Shown: positions 19,613 through 31,595, numbered from the stretch's first letter. The stretch: 44,321 nt of DNA from Azospirillaceae bacterium (GCA_035645145.1 DASQNC010000013.1:1-44321), one strand, 5' to 3'. The notes: generated by a model not told the origin, from the sequence alone. Numbers and translations are program-made.

Positions 19613-20918
19613 CGGGGCGCGCCTCCACGCGGGGCTGCGGCGCAGCCCGCGCATCCGCGGCTTTTGCACCTGTGCGGTGCTGTTCCCGGCCCTGCTGCTG
19701 GCGGCCTGCGCGCCGTCGTTGCAGCCCATGGGGCCCGTTGTGGCGGTGCCCCAAGTCACCGACACGGCCTATGTCGCGCCGGACGGCACGCCCCTGCCCC
19801 TGCGCCGTTGGCTGCCCGAAGCCGGACGGCCCGAGGCGGTGGTCCTGGCCGTGCACGGGTTCAACGACTACTCGAACGCCTTCGACGGGACCGGAAAATG
19901 GCTCTCGGCCCGGGGCTTGGCGGTCTATGCCTACGACCAGCGCGGCTTCGGACAGACCCGGCGGCCCGGGATCTGGCCCGGCACCGACACCCTGGTGGCC
20001 GACCTGGAGGGGGCCGCGCGGGCCGTGCGGAAGCTCCATCCCGGCGTGCCGCTGTTCCTGCTGGGTGAAAGCATGGGGGGCGCGGTGGCGTTGGCCGCCG
20101 TTGCCGGCCGGGTGCCGCCGGAGGCGGTGCTGCCCGGCCCCGAACCCAAGGCCGAGGTTGCGGCCACGCCCGGCTCCGACACGCCGGGAACGAGTCCGGA
20201 CGCTGCCGGCGTCACGGGGATAAGGGCGCTGGTCGACGGGATCATCCTGTCCGCGCCCGCGGTCTGGTCGCTGGACACGATGCCCTTCTACCAGCGCTGG
20301 GCGCTGTGGCTGGCGCTGAACCTGGTGCCCGGCATGCATCTGACGGCCCCGCCGGAGCTGCGCATCTTCCCGTCGGACAATATTGAGATGCTGCGCGCGC
20401 TGGGCCGCGATCCGCTTGTGATCAAGAGCACGCGGGTGGATGCCGTCGCCGGCCTGACCCAACTGATGAGCGTCGCGTTGGCCGCGGCGCCCCGCCTGCC
20501 CGGACGTCCCCCGGCCCTGGTGCTGTTCGGCGACAACGAACAGGTCATCGCGCGCAAGCCCGTGGGCATGGCCCTCGCGTCGATCCCCCGTACCGGCAAC
20601 ACCGTCGCGGTGTACCCGAACGGCTACCACATGCTGCTGCGCGACCTTCAGGCCGAAGTGGTCCTGCGCGACATCCTGGCCTGGATCCGGAACCCGGACG
20701 CGCCGCTGCCCAGCGGCGCCGACCAGCGGACGTGGACCGAAAAGGCCCCGCCCTCCAAGCAGGGTCCGGGGCAGGCTCCCGGGCGCACGCCCCCGGGAAC
20801 CGGACCGGCCCACCCGGCGGCCCCGCAGCCGGTTCCCCCGGCCATACCGCGGCCGGCATCCCTGCCCGCGGCTCCCGACGCGGCCGCCCCGGCGAGCCCC
20901 CGCACGGCCGGCGGTTGA
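19545..20918 (+). CDS. Alpha/beta hydrolase lipoprotein (monoacylglycerol lipase-like)
   Basis: A serine hydrolase of the Hydrolase_4 (monoacylglycerol lipase) family. The nucleophile is in GESMGG, the acid in FGDNEQ and the histidine in NGYHML. A hydrophobic stretch followed by LLLAAC is a lipoprotein signal, so it is anchored in a membrane and faces the periplasm. The C-terminal 70 residues are a Pro/Ala-rich tail with no domain. The insert between strands 3 and 4, after GRVPPEAV, is longer than in relatives. The start is uncertain: TTG 19545, preceded by GAAGAGG, overlaps the ABC gene by 68 bp; later starts lack ribosome binding sites and would cut the signal peptide. Confidence 0.78.
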   Translation: MRTSSFSSPAAATTPEPPAARRSGARLHAGLRRSPRIRGFCTCAVLFPALLLAACAPSLQPMGPVVAVPQVTDTAYVAPDGTPLPLRRWLPEAGRPEAVVLAVHGFNDYSNAFDGTGKWLSARGLAVYAYDQRGFGQTRRPGIWPGTDTLVADLEGAARAVRKLHPGVPLFLLGESMGGAVALAAVAGRVPPEAVLPGPEPKAEVAATPGSDTPGTSPDAAGVTGIRALVDGIILSAPAVWSLDTMPFYQRWALWLALNLVPGMHLTAPPELRIFPSDNIEMLRALGRDPLVIKSTRVDAVAGLTQLMSVALAAAPRLPGRPPALVLFGDNEQVIARKPVGMALASIPRTGNTVAVYPNGYHMLLRDLQAEVVLRDILAWIRNPDAPLPSGADQRTWTEKAPPSKQGPGQAPGRTPPGTGPAHPAAPQPVPPAIPRPASLPAAPDAAAPASPRTAGG

Positions 20919-20973
20919 ACCCCCCACGGCGCGGGACCGTTGTCCCGCTGCCGCAACGGGGATTTCGACCGCC

Positions 20974-23091
20974 ATGCCAACCGACGCCGGACCCGTTCAA
21001 ACCGGGTCGGCCCAAGCCGGGCCGCCCACGCCACGGCCCAGCGGGAACGGGGCCAGCGGGAACGGGGCCGGCGGATCGCCCGCGGGCCGCACCCCGGTCG
21101 GCAGCACATACCTCGGCGGATCGCCGTCGCCGCTCGCCACCCTGACCGGACTGGCGGCGGCGGCCGTGATCGTGGTGACGCTCTACTTCGGGCGCAGCAT
21201 CCTCACCTCGCTGGCCCTGGGCCTGCTGCTCAGCTTCGCCCTGACGCCGCTTGCCGGGCGCCTGCGGCGCTGGGGCCTTGGGAAGGTCCTGTCCGCCGTC
21301 ATCGCGGTGACGCTCGCCACCACCGTCATCGCCGGCATCGGCAGCGTGCTCGCCTACCAGTTGATCGACCTGGCCGGGAACCTGCCCGCCTACGAGGGCA
21401 ACATCCGGCAGAAGATCCGGACCATACGCGAGGCGTCGCCGGGCGGCGGCATCCTCGAGCGGACGACCGAGGTCATCCGGGACCTGGGGCGCGAGATCTC
21501 GGAGCCGGGACAGCAGACCGGGCAGCCGCCCCCGCCCGGCGTCGCCGAGGCCGAGCGCGAGCCGCTGCCGGTGCAGGTCATGCCGCCGGCGGCCTCGCCG
21601 GTCCAGGTGCTGCGTGACATCGGCGGCCCGTTGATCGGCCCGATCGGCAACGCCAGCATCGTCTTCGTGTTCGTGGTGTTCATCCTGCTCCAGCGCGAGG
21701 ACCTGCGCGACCGGGTGATCCGCCTGGCCGGCGTGAACGACATGAAGCGGACGACCGAGGCGCTGAACGACGCCGCCTACCGCGTCAGCCGCTTCCTGCT
21801 GGTCCAGCTCCTCTACAACATGGGCTATGGGGTGGCGGCCGGGCTGGGGCTGATGCTCATCGGCGTGCCGAACGCGGTCCTTTGGGGGCTGCTGGCGGCG
21901 GTCCTGCGGTTCATCCCCTATCTCGGCCCGGCCGTCGCCGTCACCTTCCCCACCCTGCTGTCCATCGCGGTGGACCCGGGCTGGACGATGCCGCTCATGA
22001 CCATCGGCCTGTTCGTCGTCCTGGAGTTGGTCAGCAACAACGTGGTCGAGCCGTTGATCTACGGCGGCAGCACCGGCCTGTCGGCGTTCGCGGTGGTCCT
22101 CGCGGCCATCTTCTGGACCAGCCTGTGGGGACCCGTCGGGCTGCTGCTGTCCATGCCGTTGACGGTCTGCCTGGTGGTCCTGGGCCGGCACATCCCGCAG
22201 TTGGAGTTCCTGGACGTGCTTCTGGGAAACACGCCGGTGCTTTCACCCGAGACGCGCATCTACCAGCGGCTCCTGGCCCGTGCCCCCGACGATGCCGCCC
22301 TGATCGCCGACGAGGCCTCCAAGGACCATCCGGTGATCGAGGTCTACGAGACGCAGCTCCTGGCCGCGTTGCGGATCGCGGAGGGCGACCGCACCCGCGG
22401 CGCGCTGGACGACGACACGCTGCGGAGCATGCTGGAAGGCATCAACTACGTGGTCGACTACTTCGCGGACGCCGAGCCGGAGGAAAACACGCCGCAGGTC
22501 AAGGCCCCGGGACGCATCCTGTGCATCGCCGGTCGCACCGACCTGGACGAGGCGGCGGCAACCCTTCTGGCCGATCTGCTGAACCGTGGCGGCTGGACCG
22601 CCATCGTCCTGCCGTGCGAGGTGGTGAACACGCGGGCCATCCAGTCCCTGTCGCGCGAGGACGTGCGTGCCGTTGTCATGTCCTATGTGAACCCCCGGAG
22701 CGAACGGCACGCCCAGCGCATCACCCGCCGCCTGCACATGCATTTCGGGGCCGGCGCGCCCGTGGTCGTGGGCCTGTGGGGGGCCGGCACACCGGACATC
22801 CCGATGCCCGCCGCCATCCCGGGCGCCATGGCGGTCGTCGGATCCCTGGCGGAGGCCACGGCCGCTGTGGCGACCCTGGTCCCGCTGCCGGACGCGCCCC
22901 CGTCCGAGGACACGGAACCCGGCGCCCCGGCCACCGACGAACCTTCCGCGCAAGCGGCGGACAGGACGCTGGGCCAAGCGGCGGACGCCATGCGCACCGC
23001 CGACCAGGGGGCCGCCCACCCCCGTCCCGAACCGGCAGGCACCGGCACCGCCCCGCCGAACGGCAGGCCCAACCTGCCGCCCGGGATCTGA
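20974..23091 (+). CDS. AI-2E family transporter with a C-terminal cytosolic domain
   Basis: A permease of the PerM/UPF0118 (AI-2E) family. The first 490 residues contain a Gly/Ser-rich start, then about 8 membrane segments, with GLLLSFALTPL and LRFIPYLGPAVA as family motifs. The protein continues past the usual 350 residues: a soluble segment (about 425-495), a Rossmann-like region (about 510-615, starting GRILCIAGR) and an acidic Pro/Ala tail. The soluble region resembles a B12-binding/flavodoxin fold but no cofactor histidine is evident. The family exports or imports small molecules or acts as an ion antiporter; the substrate here is unknown. Confidence 0.8.
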   Translation: MPTDAGPVQTGSAQAGPPTPRPSGNGASGNGAGGSPAGRTPVGSTYLGGSPSPLATLTGLAAAAVIVVTLYFGRSILTSLALGLLLSFALTPLAGRLRRWGLGKVLSAVIAVTLATTVIAGIGSVLAYQLIDLAGNLPAYEGNIRQKIRTIREASPGGGILERTTEVIRDLGREISEPGQQTGQPPPPGVAEAEREPLPVQVMPPAASPVQVLRDIGGPLIGPIGNASIVFVFVVFILLQREDLRDRVIRLAGVNDMKRTTEALNDAAYRVSRFLLVQLLYNMGYGVAAGLGLMLIGVPNAVLWGLLAAVLRFIPYLGPAVAVTFPTLLSIAVDPGWTMPLMTIGLFVVLELVSNNVVEPLIYGGSTGLSAFAVVLAAIFWTSLWGPVGLLLSMPLTVCLVVLGRHIPQLEFLDVLLGNTPVLSPETRIYQRLLARAPDDAALIADEASKDHPVIEVYETQLLAALRIAEGDRTRGALDDDTLRSMLEGINYVVDYFADAEPEENTPQVKAPGRILCIAGRTDLDEAAATLLADLLNRGGWTAIVLPCEVVNTRAIQSLSREDVRAVVMSYVNPRSERHAQRITRRLHMHFGAGAPVVVGLWGAGTPDIPMPAAIPGAMAVVGSLAEATAAVATLVPLPDAPPSEDTEPGAPATDEPSAQAADRTLGQAADAMRTADQGAAHPRPEPAGTGTAPPNGRPNLPPGI

Positions 23092-23252
23092 CAGCGGACC
23101 CGGCGCCGCCGTCGACCGGGGTAATCTCATCCAGCGCCGACCTGACCGATCGCGCCCCATCGACGAGGGGAGGTTCCGATTACCCTCGTTCCTGGATGGC
23201 GATGCGGAAACCTCCGCACGCCACGGCGAACTCCGGCGCGACAGGGGGTGCG

Positions 23253-23333
23253 ATGACCCTGGGCGAACTGGCTCCCGTCCCGCCCTTCGGGGCCCGGCCC
23301 GCGCGTCCCTGCGCGAACCGGCCGGAGGCATGA
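23253..23333 (+). CDS. Possible leader peptide upstream of glpS
   Basis: A 26-residue open frame (MTLGELAPVPPFG... ending in RPEA) with AGGGGG just upstream. It ends 4 nt before the glpS ATG, so translation could be coupled. The frame can be extended in phase to ATG 23196 (45 residues). It is proline- and arginine-rich, with no hydrophobic part. The ribosome binding site of glpS (GGAGG) lies within its last codons. It may also be chance, as the region is GC-rich. Confidence 0.25.
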   Translation: MTLGELAPVPPFGARPARPCANRPEA

Positions 23334-23337
23334 CCCG

Positions 23338-24441
23338 ATGACGCTGGTCCTGGACGGCATCGCCAAGGTCGTCGGCCGCGAAACCCATCTGGACGGCATC
23401 ACGCTGGAACTGGCCCCCGGCAGCATGAACGTGCTGCTGGGCCGCACGCTGGCCGGCAAGACGACGCTGTTGCGGATCATCGCCGGCCTGGAGCCGCCGA
23501 CGACCGGACGGCTGCACTGGCACGGCCGGGACGTGACCGGGGTGCCCGCGCGCCGGCGCGACGTGGCGGTGGTGTACCAGCAGTTCATCAACTACCCGGC
23601 GTTCACCGTCTACGACAACATCGCCGCCCCCTTGCGCCGCCAGGGCCTGGACCGGGCGGAGATCGACCGGCGGGTCCGCGACACGGCGGGGATGCTGGGG
23701 GTCGGAAACCTGCTGGACCGGCTGCCCGCCGAACTGTCGGGCGGTCAGCAGCAGCGCACGGCCATCGCCCGCGCCCTGGTCAAACGGGCCGGCCTGCTGC
23801 TGATGGACGAGCCACTGGTCAACCTGGACTACAAGCTGCGCGAGGCCCTGCGCGAGGAGTTGCGCGAGCTGTTCGCCGGCACCGGCACCATCGTCGTCTA
23901 TGCCACCACCGAACCGGCCGAGGCGCTGATCCTGGGCGGACACGTGGCGGTGCTGGACGAAGGGCGGCTGCGGCAATTCGGGCCGACGCTGGATGTGTAC
24001 CATCGCCCGGCGGACACGGTGGCGGGCGCCATCTTCAGCGATCCGCCCATGAATTTCCTGCCGGCGGAGTTGGCACGCGACCGCCTGGCACTGGGCGACG
24101 GCACCGCCCTGCCCCTTCCCGTCCATGCCCGCGGGCTGCCCCCCGGTCCCTGCACCGTGGGCGTGCGCGCGAATCATCTGACGATCCTCCGCCGCAAGGC
24201 GACCGATGTGGGCATCCCCGTCCGGGTCGAACTGGCGGAGATCGCGGGGTCCGAGACGATCCTGCACGTCGGCCACGCCGGTGTGGCGCTGGTGGCCCAG
24301 GAACCGGGGGTGCACCCCCATGCCCTGGGCGAGGAGGCGACGATCCACGTGGATCCCGACCGCGTGTTCGTCTTCGCCCCCGACGGACGGCTGCTGGCGG
24401 CCCCCGAGGCGCAGGCGCGCGCCCTGTCCAGCGTGGCTTGA
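23338..24441 (+). CDS. glpS: Glycerol ABC transporter ATP-binding protein GlpS
   Basis: First of two ATPases of the GlpSTPQV-type glycerol uptake system known in Rhizobium leguminosarum. It has 367 residues. Walker A is GRTLAGKT (35-42), which fits GxxxxGKT although the usual second glycine-serine is changed. The signature is LSGGQQQR, Walker B is LLLMDEP, and the C-terminal TOBE-like part runs from about 270. The operon continues with four more genes spaced by 0-20 nt. It starts 4 nt after a small leader frame; GGAGG lies in that frame. Confidence 0.87.
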   Translation: MTLVLDGIAKVVGRETHLDGITLELAPGSMNVLLGRTLAGKTTLLRIIAGLEPPTTGRLHWHGRDVTGVPARRRDVAVVYQQFINYPAFTVYDNIAAPLRRQGLDRAEIDRRVRDTAGMLGVGNLLDRLPAELSGGQQQRTAIARALVKRAGLLLMDEPLVNLDYKLREALREELRELFAGTGTIVVYATTEPAEALILGGHVAVLDEGRLRQFGPTLDVYHRPADTVAGAIFSDPPMNFLPAELARDRLALGDGTALPLPVHARGLPPGPCTVGVRANHLTILRRKATDVGIPVRVELAEIAGSETILHVGHAGVALVAQEPGVHPHALGEEATIHVDPDRVFVFAPDGRLLAAPEAQARALSSVA

Positions 24442-24451
24442 GGAGGACGGG

Positions 24452-25564
<1,113 letters not shown>

Positions 25565-25581
25565 GGGGAAGAGGGGACGCC

Positions 25582-26450
<869 letters not shown>

Positions 26451-26454
<4 letters not shown>

Positions 26455-27317
26455 CCGCGGACGCGACCGCCACCACCCGCGCGGCCCATCCGACGCTCGC
26501 CCGTCCGGGCATGCGTGCGATCGGCGCCGGCACCATCGGCCTGCTGGTCTACCTGGTCTTCCTGCTGCTGCCGATCTACTGGCTGGTGAAGATGTCGCTC
26601 CAATCGACGGAGGACATCCTCGGCCGGTTCAGCCTGCTGCCGGTGAACCCGACCCTGAACAACTACGCCAAGATCTTCTCCGACCCGGCCTGGTACTCGG
26701 GCTACATCAACTCCATCACCTATGTGGCGCTGAACACGGCGGTGTCGCTGCTGGTCGCGCTGCCGGCCGCCTATGCCTTCTCGCGGTACCGGTTCCTCGG
26801 CGACAAGCACATGTTCTTCTGGCTGCTGACGAACCGCATGGCGCCGCCCGCGGTCTTCCTGCTGCCGTTCTTCCAGCTCTATTCCACCATCGGCCTGTTC
26901 GACACCCATGTCGGGGTGGCGCTGGCGCACTGCCTGTTCAACGTCCCCCTGGCGGTGTGGATCCTGGAGGGGTTCATGTCCGGCGTCCCGCGGGAGGTGG
27001 ACGAGATGGCCTATCTGGACGGCTATTCGTTCCCGCGCTTCTTCACGACCGTGTTCGTGCCGCTGATCCGCGGCGGCATCGGCGTGACCGCCTTCTTCTG
27101 CTTCATGTTCAGTTGGGTGGAGCTGCTGCTGGCGCGCACGCTGACGTCGGTGGACGCCAAGCCGATCGCCGCCACCATGACCCGCACCGTCAGTGCGGCC
27201 GGCATGGATTGGGGCCTGCTGGCCGCCGCCGGTGCGCTCACCATCGTGCCGGGCGCCTTGGTGATCTGGTTCGTGCGCAACTACATCGCCAAGGGCTTCG
27301 CCCTCGGCCGGGTTTGA
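26451..27317 (+). CDS. glpQ: Glycerol ABC transporter permease GlpQ
   Basis: The second permease (288 residues, six segments, UgpE/MalG-like), with an EAA-type loop in EVDEMAYLDGYS. ATG 26451 overlaps the previous stop by four bases (ATGA), so translation is coupled. Its stop codon is also the first element of repeat copy C. The next gene of the operon starts after that repeat. Confidence 0.87.
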
Positions 27318-27467
27318 AGCCGGTGGGCGAAGGTTTCAACCTTCGCCCACCGGAGGGTGCGACCGCACCCCGCGCCGGACGGCGCGCAAGCCGAGCCCCC
27401 GAACGGGGGCGCCGGCGCTTGAGGAACACGAGCCGAGTGCATGGCTTCATGCGCTCGGCGGTATGAA
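27315..27467 (+). repeat. Structured 3'-end repeat, copy C (inside the glp operon)
   Basis: Begins at the glpQ stop codon. The first hairpin (27320-27353) has a 15-bp perfect stem and a TTCA loop; one base later the second hairpin GGGTGC-GACC-GCACCC follows (27355-27370). Further on are short hairpins of GCGCC and CCCCC, then GCGCCGGCGC with TTGAGGAA, and the terminal 11-bp hairpin with a GCTT loop (27433-27458). It ends with CGCTCGGCGGTATGA. Compared with copy A, the stem differs at four positions and each change is matched on the other arm. Only here does the element lie between two genes of one operon, and its last bases run into the ribosome binding site of the next gene. Confidence 0.85.
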
Positions 27468-27479
27468 GGGAGCGCGGCC

Positions 27480-27758
27480 ATGAACTTCGAATGGATGGCC
27501 TGGACGACGCCCACGGCGGTCTTCTTCGCCTCCATCGCACTGATCCTGGCCGCCATGACCGCGTGGCAGCTCGTCCATCCGACGGCGGAGCGCCGCGGCC
27601 TGCTGCCGATCGCGACGACGCGCGGGGACCGGCTGTTCGTCGGCCTTCTGGGCAGCGCCTACCTGACGCTCGCCTGGATCGGCCTGACGGAATTGGATCT
27701 CTGGTACGCGCTGGCACTGTGCGTCGTCCTCGTCGCCGCCACGCTCAGGTTCGGGTGA
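27480..27758 (+). CDS. DUF2160 small membrane protein of the glycerol transporter
   Basis: A 92-residue protein with about three hydrophobic segments. The family occurs beside glpQ in alphaproteobacterial glycerol ABC operons and its role is not known. ATG 27480 has AAGGGAG about 7 nt before it, right after the repeat copy C. It lies before the binding-protein gene, which starts 77 nt after its stop. Confidence 0.85.
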   Translation: MNFEWMAWTTPTAVFFASIALILAAMTAWQLVHPTAERRGLLPIATTRGDRLFVGLLGSAYLTLAWIGLTELDLWYALALCVVLVAATLRFG

Positions 27759-27835
27759 CCCGCCGGGGCCGCCCCAAACATGTCCGGGCCGGAAGGGCCC
27801 AGGACGGAAGGCAACAAACGGGATGGGAGGAAACG

Positions 27836-29617
<1,782 letters not shown>

Positions 29618-29653
29618 CGGGGCCGGTTGATCCCACCCTGCGGGACCAAACTC

Positions 29654-29685
29654 AAAAGGGGCGGCTTCGGCCGCCCCCTTCTTTT
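29654..29685 (+). terminator. Rho-independent terminator of the glp operon
   Basis: The stem GGGGCGGC / GCCGCCCC with a TTCG loop is flanked by AA and a single-base bulge on the 3' side and ends in CTTCTTTT. It stops the glp transcript 37 nt after glpV. Confidence 0.85.
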
Positions 29686-29708
29686 CCGCATGGCCGCGGG
29701 GACAGGTT

Positions 29709-30158
29709 TCAGCCCACCACCAGCAGGATCAGCACGACGACCGCCGCCATCATCCCGGCCACCCAGCCCGGTTTCAACCAGCCGTCTTCGCCCACCCCGG
29801 GCTGCGCCGGCTCGGGCACGGCCGACCGGCGGGAGGCCCCGACGCCATACTCCGACCCGTCCTGCACCGCGGGCGGACGAACCACCGGGGTGGCGGTCGC
29901 GGGTGCCAACCCTGGATCGTTCGCGGGCAGCAAAGCCTCACCCGTGGGCTCGGTCGGCTCGCCCCGGGGACGGCGGAAGAGCAGTTCGTCGAACTCGACC
30001 GCGACACCTTCGGCATCCAGGCGCTCGATTAGAAAAGCAATCTCCGTGGGTGCCATGTCGGCCAGCGGCAGTTCGCGCCCGATTTCCTCGGGCGTCAGCG
30101 ATCCCCGCTCCCGTCCCAGGGCGACAAGGCGGTCCAAGGCTTGTGCGGCAACGGCCAT
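29709..30158 (-). CDS. Tail-anchored protein with a sigma-70 region 1.1-like domain
   Basis: A 149-residue protein. Residues about 6-52 look like the N-terminal region 1.1 of primary sigma factors: LVALGRERGSLTPEEI, then ADMAPTEIAFLIERLDAEGVAV. The middle is proline- and alanine-rich and charged. The last 20 residues (GWVAGMMAAVVVLILLVVG) form a single membrane segment with no charged tail, so it is a C-terminal anchor. No DNA-binding part of a sigma factor is present. The function is unknown; it could bind RNA polymerase or an anti-sigma partner at the membrane. It is 55 nt downstream of the terminator, transcribed oppositely. Confidence 0.6.
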   Translation of the reverse strand: MAVAAQALDRLVALGRERGSLTPEEIGRELPLADMAPTEIAFLIERLDAEGVAVEFDELLFRRPRGEPTEPTGEALLPANDPGLAPATATPVVRPPAVQDGSEYGVGASRRSAVPEPAQPGVGEDGWLKPGWVAGMMAAVVVLILLVVG

Positions 30159-30248
30159 GGTCGGCGAACTCCTTACTTCCGTGCGGTCGGGAGCGGACGC
30201 ACCCGGGCAGGCCGAGGTGCTCCCCGCTTTCCGTCGTCGTGTCCCCCT

Positions 30249-31133
30249 TCAGCGGAACGTGACCGTGACCTTCGGGTCGCCCGGCAGGCCGACATAGCGT
30301 GCCGTCACCGTTTGCCCCGGCTTGGGTGGGGTCAGGGGCGTGAAGGACCCGACGCTGATGAGGTCCCCGGGCCGGAGCCGCCGGCCGCTCTCCGCCAGGG
30401 TGCGGGCCACCCAGACCGCCACGGCCAGGGGGTTGCCCAGGACGGCGCTTCCCTTGCCCTCGGCGAGCGTGGCCCCGTCCGCGTCCGACACCGCGACGGT
30501 CATCCCGGCCAGGGTCTGGACGGGGTTCGGGATGGTCTCGAGGGGCAGTTCGGCCCCCACCACCCCCAGGCGCGCACCGACATTGGCGGCGGTGAGAGCC
30601 ACGCCGTCCATCGGTTCGCCCTCGGCATACATCAGGTCGGGCAGCTCGATGAAGGGACGGACGGCCGCGATGTGCCGGACCGCCTCCTCGGGCGAGGCGG
30701 CCTGGTTGATGCCCTCGTCCCCGACGACCAGCAGCAGGTCGGCCTCGTAGAGCGGGCGGGCCCCGAACGCGGCGGGGATGGTCGCCCCGTCCTCCACCAG
30801 CATGCCCGAAAGCAACTGCCCGAGCACGGGGCCGGAGACCTTGAAGCGGTCCTGCAACGGCTTGCTGGTCAGCCCCGCCTTGTAGCCGACCACCCGGCCC
30901 AGGCCCGGCGTGATTCGCTCCACCAGCATGCCTTGGGCGCAGTAGGCGTCTTCCAGCGAGCCACCGGCAACGACGGCGCGGGCGGGGGTCTTGGCCGTCC
31001 AGTCGCGGGCGAACGCGTCCATCGCGGCGGCGGACGGGCATGCGGCATGAGCGGCCCCGCCGGCCAGAACGACGGGAAGGGCAAGCGCCGGCGTGAGGCG
31101 GCGCAGGGAGACGATCGGGAGCAGGTGGCGCAT
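30249..31133 (-). CDS. Exported fumarylacetoacetate hydrolase/2-keto-4-pentenoate hydratase-like protein
   Basis: MhpD-like fold (FAH superfamily) of 294 residues with a Sec signal peptide: a basic start, then LTPALALPVVLAGGAAHAA. The acidic residues of this family that bind the divalent metal are partly visible (LYEADLLLVV and ELPDLMYAEG). The typical members act in the cytosol on aromatic-degradation products, so export is unusual. I chose ATG 31133; the open frame continues to 31289 but without signal or ribosome binding evidence. No partner catabolic genes are near. Confidence 0.72.
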   Translation of the reverse strand: MRHLLPIVSLRRLTPALALPVVLAGGAAHAACPSAAAMDAFARDWTAKTPARAVVAGGSLEDAYCAQGMLVERITPGLGRVVGYKAGLTSKPLQDRFKVSGPVLGQLLSGMLVEDGATIPAAFGARPLYEADLLLVVGDEGINQAASPEEAVRHIAAVRPFIELPDLMYAEGEPMDGVALTAANVGARLGVVGAELPLETIPNPVQTLAGMTVAVSDADGATLAEGKGSAVLGNPLAVAVWVARTLAESGRRLRPGDLISVGSFTPLTPPKPGQTVTARYVGLPGDPKVTVTFR

Positions 31134-31337
31134 TCCGGTCCCCACGAGATTGCATCCATTGCGGCGGTGGCAGCATCGCGTACCCCTGGGCACGGTGCCA
31201 TTGCACCAAGGGGCGGCGACGAAGGGCAAAAGGCGGATTTGCCGGGGCGGACACGATGCGTCCTCGCCACGCATCGCGTTCGTGTGCAAACCCCTTTGAC
31301 TCGGCGGCCAATTCCGCTAATGTGCGGCCCCTGGCAC

Positions 31338-31414
31338 GGACCCGTAGCTCAGCTGGATAGAGCGTTGCCCTCCGAAGGCAAAGGTCGGACGTTCGAATCG
31401 TCTCGGGTCCGCCA
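31338..31414 (+). tRNA. tRNA-Arg (anticodon CCG)
   Basis: The acceptor stem GGACCCG / CGGGTCC, the D-loop AGCTGGATAG, the anticodon arm TTGCC-CTCCGAA-GGCAA and the T-arm with GTTCGAATC are all in place. The loop gives anticodon CCG, which reads CGG (Arg). The CCA end is encoded. The downstream gene content changes from core-like to catabolic after this tRNA, as is common where integrating elements use a tRNA 3' end. Confidence 0.95.
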
Positions 31415-31507
31415 GTTTCCCTGAAAATTTAGTGGCCAACTGGGCAGAGCAGCCGGGGGGATTTCCCGGCGTTTCGCCGCTACGGCCACCTTCTGCTTAA
31501 TGAAATG

Positions 31508-31563
31508 GGCACCCGGTGAAGGGTGCCGTTGCGACCGGCTGCCGGCCAAAACGTTCTGGCCGG
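31508..31563. other. Two adjacent hairpins between the tRNA and rpiR stop
   Basis: GGCACCC / GGGTGCC (31508-31527, loop of 6) and CCGGCCA / TGGCCGG (31542-31563, loop of 8) are perfect 7-bp stems with no long T-run on either strand. They could serve as a Rho-dependent or weak terminator of the rpiR-end transcript and protect the tRNA from run-through. The remaining tRNA-distal bases 31415-31507 show no gene. Confidence 0.35.
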
Positions 31564-31595
31564 TTGTCTTGGTCGCGCAATGCGGGCCGACGGCG

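Noticed and set aside
20545-22191. A 548-residue minus-strand open frame opposite the AI-2E gene
   Set aside because: Low-complexity Gln/Arg/Asp-rich shadow with no domain; the permease frame has clear membrane segments.
31415-31595. A direct repeat of the tRNA 3' end as an attachment site
   Set aside because: I searched by eye in the window for another copy of the T-arm and acceptor bases and found none; no integrase is present either.
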